Origin: Acidobacteriaceae bacterium
Lineage (GTDB): Bacteria > Acidobacteriota > Terriglobia > Terriglobales > Acidobacteriaceae
Reading direction: 5' to 3'
Assembly: GCA_003166055.1 (NCBI GenBank)
Contig: PMWR01000156.1
Span: 1 to 5,710, forward strand
DNA length: 5,710 nucleotides
Position 1 is the first letter of the stretch. Each line of letters starts with the position of its first letter. The notes below the pieces were generated by a model. That model saw nothing but the letters and a program-made list of their open reading frames with translations. It was not told where the DNA came from and ran no database searches. The position numbers and the translations under genes were made by a program. Below, piece after piece: positions 1 to 5,444 of this stretch.

Positions 1-42
1 TTTCATCTTTGGATGGGGCTTGGACGAGAGCAAGGAGGGGAA

Positions 43-92
43 TGGAGCCGAAGATCGGAGGCGACCCGACGCCCTGCTGATTACGAATCAGC
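43..92 (-). pseudogene. 3' half of tRNA-Thr(CGU), displaced by integration
   Basis: Read on the minus strand, this is the 3' half of a threonine tRNA. The anticodon stem GCTGA/TCAGC encloses the loop TTCGTAA with anticodon CGT. A five-base variable loop follows, then T stem GTCGG/CCGAT, acceptor strand CTTCGGC, discriminator T and an encoded CCA. The 5' half (acceptor 5' strand and D arm) is absent: the bases on the 5' side do not resemble a D arm, and no matching GCCGAAG strand is present. The T loop reads GTCGCCT; T54 and the nearly invariant A58 are lost, so the copy is not functional. A tRNA 3' fragment next to an integrase gene is the usual scar of integration into a tRNA gene. The intact tRNA should lie at the far end of the element. 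The isoacceptor call rests on the anticodon and on remembered tRNA-Thr sequences. Confidence 0.8.
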
Positions 93-93
93 A
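75..93. other. Putative integrase core attachment site (left att)
   Basis: The anticodon arm of the tRNA remnant is a perfect 8-bp inverted repeat, TGCTGATT and AATCAGCA, around the three bases acg. Tyrosine integrases bind inverted core half-sites that flank a 6-8 bp overlap, and the anticodon loop is a known crossover position for the tRNA-targeting class. The homology to the tRNA ends exactly at the edge of this palindrome, which places the element-chromosome junction here. The exact crossover bases cannot be read from one end alone. Confidence 0.65.
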
Positions 94-106
94 TACCTAC
101 TATTTC

Positions 107-299
107 TTGTTGACACAAGACAAAGCAGATATGCATTAAGTCGTTTATTTTGTTGACATAAGCTACCGATTCGTTGACAATAGAAGACACAGAGAGTCAT
201 TGATGTCAAGCAGAATGTTGACACTATGTTGACTCAATCCTGCGAAGAAAGGTGCTGAAAATGAACATTACAGAGAACTCTGTTAAGCAATTGTTGACA
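107..299 (+). repeat. Six phased GTTGACA repeats, likely integrase or Xis arm sites
   Basis: GTTGACA begins at 109, 152, 173, 217 and 293, and a one-mismatch copy, GTTGACT, begins at 228. All are in the same orientation. The spacings are 43, 21, 44, 11 and 65 bases, each close to a whole number of helical turns, so the copies would lie on roughly one face of the DNA. An opposite-strand copy of TTGACA lies at 204-209. The array starts about 25 bp from the core site and runs into codons 11-13 of the integrase gene. Many copies extend to TGTTGACA, a small dyad (TGT-TG-ACA). Arm-type integrase sites or excisionase/repressor sites are the likeliest roles. TTGACA also matches the sigma70 -35 box, so some copies may overlap the int promoter, but I see no convincing -10 at 16-18 bp from any of them. 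Confidence 0.65.
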
Positions 300-1487
300 C
301 CAGAAACAGGAAACCGCATCGTATGGGACTCGAAACTGCGAGGCTTCGGCGTGCGCACAACGGCTGGAAGTGTCAAGAGCTTCATTCTCGACTACAGATT
401 CAAAGGGCGGCAGAGACGGTACACGATTGGCCAGCACCCGGAATTTTCTGTGGTTGCAGCGCGAGCTGAGGCCGAGGATCTTCGGAAAAGGATTCGAGAT
501 GGGCACGACCCAATGGAGGAGCGCAACCAGAACAGAGGGGAGCCTCTGCTCTCCGACTTGATGACTGAGTACAAAGAGGACGCCCAGAACCGAAAGCGCG
601 CAACGAGCCTGCGAAACGACAAGAGCATGATCGACAAGATCATTAGCCCGAAGCTCGGCAGGCTTCGCCTCCAGGCAGTAACTGAGCGTGACATCGCTAC
701 GCTGCACGCGTCGCTGAAAGAGACTCCCTACCGGGCGAACCGCGTTCTGGCCCTGCTCTCGTCGATATTCAACTTCGGAATAAAGAAAAAGTGGACCACC
801 GTGAACCCGGCGCGAGGGATCGAAAAGTTCGCTGAATCCAAACGCGAGCGGTGGCTGACCATCGAGGAATTGCAGAAATTCAAAGAGGCTCTTAATCGCT
901 ACAAGGATCAGAAAGCGGCCAATGCTCTGCGGCTCTTGATGCTTACCGGCTCACGCGAGGGGGAAGTCTTGAAGGCAGAGTGGGAGCAATTTGACCTTGC
1001 TCGCGGCGTGTGGACGAAGCCGAGCCACAACACAAAGCAGAAGAAAGTCGAACATATTCCGCTGAGTGGTCCTGCACTCAAGCTGCTTGAGGCGATTGTG
1101 CCAGAGGATGCGGCCGGTCCACTGTTCCCCGGAAGAAGCGCCGACAAGAACGGTGGCGCCCGCGTGTCGCTGCGCAGGCCGTGGATTCAGGCGTGCAAAG
1201 CGGCGGGTCTGGCCGAGGAGATTCCTTTCCAAGGGAAGCGCGGACCTCTCGTGCGCTACCGTCCGACCGTGAGGATTCACGACCTACGGCATAACTTTGC
1301 CAGCCATCTGGCGAGCAATGGCGTCTCCTTGCAGATCGTCGGCAAGCTGCTCGGTCACACTCAGGCCAGCACAACGATGCGATACGCGCACCTACAGGAT
1401 GAGGCGCTGCGATCCGCGACGAATAAGTTCGGTACGATCTTCACAAAGGCCGCAGTAAAGAAGACCGCAGTAAAGAAGGAGGCCTAA
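261..1487 (+). CDS. int: Tyrosine recombinase/integrase, DUF4102 (P4-like) type
   Basis: This is a 408-residue site-specific recombinase that would integrate and excise the element at the adjacent tRNA site. The N-terminus (about 1-85), with the pattern GFGVR, then SFILDYRFKGRQRRYTIG, is the DUF4102 arm-binding domain. A SAM-like core-binding domain spans about 95-190, and the catalytic domain about 195-390. Catalytic residues visible are R232 (TGSREGEV), K259 (NTKQKK), H340 and R343 (HDLRH), H366 (LLGH) and nucleophile Y375 (MRYAH). The set is complete and the length is normal, so the enzyme should be active. I chose ATG 261 because AAGG at 249-252 lies 8 bases upstream. GTG 252 is in frame but leaves no spacing to a binding site. 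The C-terminal tail repeats A-V-K-K, encoded by a 14-bp tandem DNA repeat. Confidence 0.95.
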   Translation: MNITENSVKQLLTPETGNRIVWDSKLRGFGVRTTAGSVKSFILDYRFKGRQRRYTIGQHPEFSVVAARAEAEDLRKRIRDGHDPMEERNQNRGEPLLSDLMTEYKEDAQNRKRATSLRNDKSMIDKIISPKLGRLRLQAVTERDIATLHASLKETPYRANRVLALLSSIFNFGIKKKWTTVNPARGIEKFAESKRERWLTIEELQKFKEALNRYKDQKAANALRLLMLTGSREGEVLKAEWEQFDLARGVWTKPSHNTKQKKVEHIPLSGPALKLLEAIVPEDAAGPLFPGRSADKNGGARVSLRRPWIQACKAAGLAEEIPFQGKRGPLVRYRPTVRIHDLRHNFASHLASNGVSLQIVGKLLGHTQASTTMRYAHLQDEALRSATNKFGTIFTKAAVKKTAVKKEA

Positions 1488-1488
1488 C

Positions 1489-2106
1489 ATGCCGAGCAGC
1501 AAAACAGCGGGCCTTCACTGGTACGTGCAATTCGACATCGAGCGCTCTACGAGTTACTGGGATCTGGTGCACAGAATCGCAGAGGGCTGGTGCACGGTTG
1601 ATTACGTTCCCGCGTGGCTGAAAGACGCCGTAGCCGCAGAGCGTGGCGTGTGTTCCGGGCAGGCATCGGTTCAACTGGAGTTGATCGGCGAACAACTCGG
1701 ACTTGTGCCTACCTACAAGAACGGTGCGCTGCGCATGGAAGCCATCGGCCCTGCGAGAAGCGCGGCGAAGGCTGCGAAGCTGCTATCTCCCTTTCAGGCG
1801 GAAGCTGGCGCGCTGATGGCTGGGGCCACGCGCGATGGGCTCAGGCTGGCAGTCGGAGAATATGCGCGCATTGCGCAGAAGCTGGATGCGCAGGGTTTTA
1901 AGCTGCTCGACAATCTGGAGCCCAGCTACCGGCGCGAGCTTGCAGCGTGGAACCAAAAGCACGGCAAGACGGGCAAGGCTGTGCACACGTGGAAGAAGGC
2001 TCTGGCAAGCGACATCTTGAGGCGCGGCGCAACCAAAACCCTGAATCGCGCTGAAGAGGTCTACAGAAGCTCGCTGGCGTTCGGTACGCCGTGGCAGGGC
2101 AAATAG
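1489..2106 (+). CDS. Hypothetical protein, 205 aa, coupled to the integrase
   Basis: I do not recognise this protein. It starts one base after the integrase stop, and its binding site AAGGAGG (1476-1482) lies within the last integrase codons, 6 bases from the ATG. Translation is therefore very probably coupled to that of int. The first third is rich in aromatic residues (WYVQFDIERS, SYWDLVHRI). The rest looks helical, alanine-rich and basic, with patterns such as GPARSAAKAAKLL and a lysine/arginine-rich C-terminus (KHGKTGKAVHTWKKALASD). I see no signal peptide, membrane segment or paired cysteines, so it is likely cytoplasmic. The position suggests a recombination accessory or regulatory role, but that is inference from context only. 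The full-length frame and strong start signal make it a convincing gene. Confidence 0.85.
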   Translation: MPSSKTAGLHWYVQFDIERSTSYWDLVHRIAEGWCTVDYVPAWLKDAVAAERGVCSGQASVQLELIGEQLGLVPTYKNGALRMEAIGPARSAAKAAKLLSPFQAEAGALMAGATRDGLRLAVGEYARIAQKLDAQGFKLLDNLEPSYRRELAAWNQKHGKTGKAVHTWKKALASDILRRGATKTLNRAEEVYRSSLAFGTPWQGK

Positions 2107-2155
2107 TGGAGCAGTTATTATTGACTGTGCGTAGCCATCGCGGAGGATGAATCAA

Positions 2156-2512
2156 ATGAAAGCACAGTGCTCAGAGCGCAACGAGCTTCTCGAAAAGATG
2201 TGGAGCGTGATCAGGTTGCGTCTTTTGGCTGACGACCCCACCAAGACTGCCGAAGAGAGACTGTTACTGCCTGATACATTCGCGGCAATGAAAGCAGTTT
2301 CTATACACGAGCATGAATGTGGGTCCTGCAAGCAGCAAAGCGCCGATGAATTTTGTGCGGAAGGTGAGCGCCTGGCCGCAAATTATCTTGTCGTAGCGCG
2401 CGGCGCGCTCCAAAAGAGTGTGCTGGATGTAGACAGCATAAACCAAGCGAGAGTTGGCACTGCGCTCTGTGATTTTCAGCGCCATCAGCGGCACTGCGCA
2501 GTATGCCAATAA
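2156..2512 (+). CDS. Small protein with two H-x3-C-x2-C motifs, putative Zn binder
   Basis: This gene encodes 118 residues. An in-frame ATG at 2147 directly abuts GGAGG (2142-2146), so I prefer ATG 2156, which has a 9-base spacing. The striking feature is a duplicated metal-binding pattern. H51-x3-C55-x2-C58 lies mid-protein and H110-x3-C114-x2-C117 lies at the extreme C-terminus, with further cysteines at 5, 67 and 105. H-x3-C-x2-C is the signature of zinc-binding anti-sigma (ZAS) domains, but it is too short to assign that family. Two copies could each bind a metal or jointly form one site. The segments between are predicted helical, with no membrane segment. It lies 49 bases after the previous gene, so it may belong to the same transcript. 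I cannot name a function. Confidence 0.7.
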   Translation: MKAQCSERNELLEKMWSVIRLRLLADDPTKTAEERLLLPDTFAAMKAVSIHEHECGSCKQQSADEFCAEGERLAANYLVVARGALQKSVLDVDSINQARVGTALCDFQRHQRHCAVCQ

Positions 2513-2628
2513 GCACACCTGAAACTAGAGCAACTGATTGTGTATCAGTGATTCAAGATCTACAAGAGCACAAGAAAGCTCAATGTTTGCAAGACTTTTT
2601 GAGTCTTAACTCTCTCTCGAAAATGCCT
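2513..2628. other. Intergenic stretch with two short perfect hairpins
   Basis: No gene is visible. Two perfect 6-bp stems occur: ACTGAT/ATCAGT at 2533-2549 with a five-base loop, and AAGACT/AGTCTT at 2591-2607 with the loop TTTTG. Neither is followed by a clear T run, so I do not call either a rho-independent terminator. They could still contribute to ending the upstream transcript or to regulating what follows. The stretch is more AT-rich than the coding sequence around it. Confidence 0.35.
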
Positions 2629-2650
2629 GTGTCAACACAGTGTCAACACT
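2629..2650 (-). repeat. Paired TGTTGACAC site, inverted copy of the int-upstream pair
   Basis: On the minus strand this carries two GTTGACAC units 11 bp apart, the same unit and spacing as the pair at 214-235. Over the 22 aligned bases the two loci agree at 19. The units here are the most symmetric in the window: CTGTGT-TG-ACACAG on one side and AGTGT-TG-ACACT on the other. It sits at the start of the long control region that precedes the xis-like gene. A protein binding both loci could link integrase control with the replication operon, or loop the 2.4 kb between them. The sequence match is direct observation; the role is inference. Confidence 0.65.
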
Positions 2651-2651
2651 A

Positions 2652-2886
2652 AGGCTGATTTTTGAGCCTAACAGCCTGTGAGCCATCTCAGAGGCTCAAG
2701 AGCCTGCCTGAGAGCCTCTGAGCCTGCCAGAAGGCCTCACAGAGGCCAGAAACCAGCTTTGAGGCTCTGTGAGCCTGCCAGAAAGGCTCTAGGCAGGCCT
2801 GTGAGGCTTAGAGTGGCCAGAGTTGGCTCTGAAGCTGCCAGCAAGCCCCTGGCAAGGCCAGAATTGGCCTGTGTGCCTTTCAGGCT
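2652..2886. repeat. Dense AGGCT/AGCCT/GCCAG repeat region with hairpins
   Basis: About 235 bases consist largely of short units AGGCT, its complement AGCCT, and GCCAG. GCCAG starts at 2726, 2745, 2777, 2816, 2837 and 2857. The 14-mer TGAGCCTGCCAGAA occurs at 2719-2732 and 2770-2783. Because the units are complementary, many hairpins are possible. The best is a perfect 11-bp stem, CTCAGAGGCTC (2687-2697) with GAGCCTCTGAG (2712-2722). Others are AGGCTC/GAGCCT (2762-2776) and GCCTGCC/GGCAGGC (2773-2798). Open frames cross it on both strands, but they have repeat-driven composition and no start signals. It could be a replication or transfer origin, or a structured leader for the downstream operon. 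Confidence 0.6.
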
Positions 2887-2994
2887 GTGGCAGTTTGTCC
2901 GCGCAGAGCACAGCGCAAATTTCTTGCTTTCCCCTCTGGTGCCGCGCCTTCGCTGCGCTTCGCTCACTGGTTTTGTCCCGACGACCAAGCCCCT

Positions 2995-3044
2995 ACACCG
3001 CCGAACATTGTAGCGTCTGCGCGTCTCTGTCATGGTGGCGGTGT
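2995..3044 (+). promoter_or_regulatory. Leader stem-loop next to the xis-like gene's binding site
   Basis: ACACCGCC (2995-3002) is perfectly complementary to GGCGGTGT (3037-3044), with a 34-base loop. The 3' strand ends at the base before GGAGG (3045-3049), the ribosome binding site of the gene at 3055. Such a stem could limit ribosome access and so tune expression of the HTH protein. An 8-bp match across a short leader could also occur by chance. The stretch before it (2887-2994) shows no gene. Confidence 0.35.
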
Positions 3045-3054
3045 GGAGGCTTCA

Positions 3055-3291
3055 ATGATGGCAGCAAAAGTGACAACCGCAACGCAAGCCGCCCCAGCTC
3101 TGCTGGGTGACTTCGTGGAGCCCAATACGCTGGCCGGCGAACTCGGTATCTCGCCGCGCACGCTCGCCCGCTGGACAGCGCAGCGTCAGGGACCACCTCG
3201 CGTAAAGGTGGGCAAGCTAGTGCTCTTTCGCAAGGCAGCAGTTCTCGACTGGCTCCAACGCAATGAACAGCGCACGCTTCGGGCGCGGTGA
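3055..3291 (+). CDS. AlpA/Xis-like winged-helix DNA-binding protein (HTH_17)
   Basis: This 78-residue MerR-superfamily protein is of the AlpA/excisionase type (HTH_17/MerR_1). Residues 25-40 (TLAGELGISPRTLARW) are the helix-turn-helix. Residues 46-59, with GPPRVKVGKLVLFR, form the wing, and 60-69 (KAAVLDWLQR) the closing helix. Proteins of this kind act as recombination directionality factors or as activators of integrase and replication genes in P4-like elements. The start is ATG 3055 (or 3058), set by GGAGG at 3045-3049. The frame is open back to 2887 but has no ribosome site there and runs through non-coding-like sequence. It heads the replication gene cluster and is followed by a possible GTGA overlap. 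It is a good candidate for binding the TGTTGACA repeats, though that is untested. Confidence 0.88.
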   Translation: MMAAKVTTATQAAPALLGDFVEPNTLAGELGISPRTLARWTAQRQGPPRVKVGKLVLFRKAAVLDWLQRNEQRTLRAR

Positions 3292-3371
3292 AGACTCAAC
3301 GAGAGCACGGCAACATCGCCGATGTTCAGCGAAGTCTGTACCAACGCACAACAAAACCACTGCGAGGAGAT

Positions 3372-4013
3372 ATGACTAAGACATCTGCACAGAGCGCGAA
3401 GCGGGCATGCGCTGGAACTGCTGTTGCAAAGAAGTCTTCGCTCACGTCCGCCGATTTGGTGCGAACGCGAAAGGCGCGACCTGTCGAGAAACCCTGGGCC
3501 AATCAATACCTGGAGGATCGCGCCGTCGATGCGGAGTTTGCTCAGGCAAATAACGCAGAGCTGCACGGTGATCACATTGTCTTTGTAAAGCACCACCCGC
3601 TGACACACGCGCGCATGGACTCAAGCCGAACCCGGCACAAGGTTCCCCCGCTAGATAAAGACGGCCGGCCGATGAAGTTTACTCAGAGGCGTGCTGAAGC
3701 GTTCCCATATTTTCCGGTGCATTGGGACTGGTCTCGCATCTTCAAAGATCCAGCGGTTGACCTCTTCATCGTGGAGAGCGAGACCAGCGCCATGGCTGGC
3801 GCGCAGCGCGGCCTGCCGGTCATTGGCGTGGGCGGCTGCGATGGAGTGTTCATGGCGGGCGCACGCCGGCAGAAGCTCCATCCGATTTTCTCAGAGGTGG
3901 TGCTCAAGAATAGGCGAATCTTCCTCGTTTTCGACGCCGACTCTAGATCGAATAAAAACGTTCACGATGCAGAGCAGGCTGCCGCGAAGCTGTTTGCGGA
4001 GGCTGTCCGATGA
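3372..4013 (+). CDS. DUF3854/TOPRIM-like domain protein, putative primase component
   Basis: The 213-residue product has a basic, low-complexity N-terminus (1-60) and a C-terminal TOPRIM-like fold resembling DUF3854. The segment FIVESETSAMAGAQRGLPVIGVGG carries the glutamate motif (E135 or E137), and FDADS carries the acidic pair D188 and D190. TOPRIM domains bind Mg2+ in DnaG primases, topoisomerases and OLD nucleases, and DUF3854 proteins occur in plasmid and phage replication operons. No zinc ribbon or DnaG polymerase core is visible, so it is either a stripped-down primase or a partner protein. I prefer ATG 3372, with GAGGAG just upstream at slightly short spacing. GTG 3288 in the same frame overlaps the previous stop as GTGA but lacks a ribosome site; it would give 241 residues. 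The gene overlaps the next by ATGA. Confidence 0.78.
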   Translation: MTKTSAQSAKRACAGTAVAKKSSLTSADLVRTRKARPVEKPWANQYLEDRAVDAEFAQANNAELHGDHIVFVKHHPLTHARMDSSRTRHKVPPLDKDGRPMKFTQRRAEAFPYFPVHWDWSRIFKDPAVDLFIVESETSAMAGAQRGLPVIGVGGCDGVFMAGARRQKLHPIFSEVVLKNRRIFLVFDADSRSNKNVHDAEQAAAKLFAEAVR

Positions 4014-5176
4014 AAAAGACCGGAGCGGTGTATGTGATCTCACTTGCCGATGCGCCCGTGGGAGACGAGAAAACATCGCCCTGTGACGTATGGGCGCAGC
4101 CGTGGGGAGCGCAATATATCGGGGCGAAGTTGGACACAGCGAAACCGTGGAGCGCTGCGCAGAGCACGGGACCAGAGCCCATCGTGCGCAGCCTGCATGA
4201 TGTGGAGACAAAACTTCCAACCTATATCTGGGATAGGCGACTTGCTCGCGGCGAAATCACCATGTTCAGTGGTGATCCTGGCGCGGCAAAAACATTTCTC
4301 ATACTTTCCGTTGCTGCCGATCTTTCGCGAGGACGCGAGCCGGTCACCGGGAAATCTTGTGAGCCGATGAACACTCTGCTCTGCTCCACCGAGAACAGTC
4401 CGGAACACGTCACTGCGCCGCGCGTCCGTGCGATGGGTGGAGACGACCGTAGATTGTTCTTGCTGGACTCTCCGTTCTCACTCGCTGATGTATCGCCGCT
4501 CGATCAGGCGATAAAAAAGCACCACATCGATGTTGTAATACTGGACCCTCTTCAGTCCTACTTCGGCGAAGGTGCAGACTCCCACAAGGCCACGGAAGTT
4601 CGCCCACGAATGGATGCGCTGACGCGCTTGGCGGTTCGCCACAACATCGCCGTGGTTATCATTCGGCATTTATCGAAAGCCTCAAGCGGGCGAGCCATCC
4701 ATCGCGGGATGGGCTCTATCGACTTCTCCGCTGCGGTGCGCGTCGAATTTTTGGTGGGCTGTCGCGCGGACGCGCCCAACGACCGTGCGATCATCACGGT
4801 CAAAAACAACCTCGGTGAGTATCCCCCAGCATTGGGATTTTCCATTGAGGGCGACGGCCTAAAAGCCAAATTGCGCTGGACGGGTGAATCAACTTTGAAG
4901 CTCGCCGACCTTACTGCGCCGGAGGCCGTGAGCAAGGAAGCGAAGACCAAGGTTGCGCAGTGCGAAGGCTATCTTCGTGCGCTGCTCATGCGCGGCCCCG
5001 TGAAGGCTAGCGATGTCGTGGCAGAGGGTGTGTATGACTTAAGAACAGTGCAGCGCGCGGCGGAACGGCTCGGCGTGACGCGCAAAGGCTCAAAGCAGAA
5101 ATCAGAAACGGCAATGGTGTTGCCGAAGTTCGCGCGGGGATACGCCTCTTCTGGAGCGGCGAAGGAGGACGCGTGA
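4010..5176 (+). CDS. repA: RepA-like hexameric helicase/ATPase (AAA_25, RecA fold)
   Basis: This 388-residue protein is a RecA-fold ATPase of the AAA_25/RepA helicase group, the likely replication motor of the element. Walker A is at 88-95 (GDPGAAKT, with K94 and T95) and Walker B ends at D179 (VVILDPL). The RHLSK motif (219-223) and the GSIDFSAAVR segment follow, as is typical of RepA/KaiC-like proteins. Residues about 316-375 form a predicted C-terminal winged helix (YLRALLMRGPVKASDVV, then RTVQRAAERLGV), common in this family. The Walker A is unusual: alanine replaces the glycine before the catalytic lysine. The start overlaps the previous stop as ATGA, and GGAGG (3998-4002) lies 7 bases upstream, so the pair is coupled. 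Repeats directly after the gene are plausible binding sites. The symbol is by family, not by confirmed orthology. Confidence 0.88.
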   Translation: MKKTGAVYVISLADAPVGDEKTSPCDVWAQPWGAQYIGAKLDTAKPWSAAQSTGPEPIVRSLHDVETKLPTYIWDRRLARGEITMFSGDPGAAKTFLILSVAADLSRGREPVTGKSCEPMNTLLCSTENSPEHVTAPRVRAMGGDDRRLFLLDSPFSLADVSPLDQAIKKHHIDVVILDPLQSYFGEGADSHKATEVRPRMDALTRLAVRHNIAVVIIRHLSKASSGRAIHRGMGSIDFSAAVRVEFLVGCRADAPNDRAIITVKNNLGEYPPALGFSIEGDGLKAKLRWTGESTLKLADLTAPEAVSKEAKTKVAQCEGYLRALLMRGPVKASDVVAEGVYDLRTVQRAAERLGVTRKGSKQKSETAMVLPKFARGYASSGAAKEDA

Positions 5177-5200
5177 AGCATCTACTTACCTCCGTACACT

Positions 5201-5258
5201 GTTATGTCGTTTTGACGTTATGTCGTTTTGAGCATTACGTCAAATCGACAAAACGACA
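5201..5258. repeat. Iteron-like GTTATGTCGTTTTGA repeats after the helicase gene
   Basis: GTTATGTCGTTTTGA occurs at 5201-5215 and again at 5217-5231, a tandem 15-mer with a 16-bp period. The inverted form of its core, CAAAACGACA, follows at 5249-5258, and TACGTCAAA between them mirrors the TTTGACGTTA overlap of the direct units. Two direct copies facing an inverted one, 25 bases after a RepA-like gene, resemble initiator iterons or an operator. It is a candidate origin of replication or an autoregulatory site. No adjacent AT-rich melting region or DnaA box is obvious. Confidence 0.55.
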
Positions 5259-5358
5259 CGGGTGTACAACACCCCCATTCCACCCAAAATTCACCCGTGT
5301 GGGCGGAGCCACAACACCCGCGCCGAGAGGAGCAGCACCAAACGCGAACGGGTGTACA
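5258..5358. repeat. GGGTGT/ACACCC repeat cluster in the same intergenic region
   Basis: ACGGGTGTACA occurs at 5258-5268 and 5348-5358. The first copy continues into a perfect dyad, GGGTGT-ACA-ACACCC (5260-5274). The complementary half-sites ACAACACCC (5266-5274 and 5311-5319) and CACCCGT (5292-5298) lie between. With the 16-bp repeats just upstream, this makes a continuous repeat-rich block from 5201 to 5358. The spacing is irregular, so a protein-binding or origin function is more likely than a tandem array. From 5359 to 5444 I see nothing specific. Confidence 0.45.
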
Positions 5359-5444
5359 GGTGCGCCAAAACCCACAGGATTTTTCACAGATTCGGAGCGG
5401 TCCCTCGCAGGCGCTCCGAGTGCGCCCAGTCTCCCTGTGGCGCG

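Noticed and set aside
43..150. A complete tRNA gene at the left end
   Set aside because: There is no D arm and no GCCGAAG 5' acceptor strand, and the T loop has lost its conserved bases. Only the 3' half is present.
110..240. TTGACA boxes upstream of int as a series of sigma70 promoters
   Set aside because: Each repeat contains the -35 consensus, but I found no convincing -10 at 16-18 bp from any copy, and the regular spacing points to a binding array. One may still be part of the int promoter.
107..299. CRISPR-like array from the repeated GTTGACA
   Set aside because: The units are only 7-8 bp, the spacing is uneven, and there are no long repeats, uniform spacers or cas genes.
234..707. 157-codon minus-strand frame within int
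   Set aside because: It is a shadow of a clear integrase gene, and its composition looks non-biological.
2591..2607. Rho-independent terminator after the zinc-motif gene
   Set aside because: The stem is only 6 bp and the T run is in the loop rather than after the stem.
2678..3013. Open frame of 111 codons on the + strand across the repeat tract
   Set aside because: It lies inside the AGGCT repeat block, has no ribosome site, and its protein is repeat-driven, arginine/proline-rich sequence. The opposite-strand frame at 2737-3033 is rejected for the same reason.
2887..3054. N-terminal extension of the Xis-like gene back to 2887
   Set aside because: There is no ribosome site at 2887, the added residues show no domain, and ATG 3055 has a well-spaced GGAGG and starts the expected domain.
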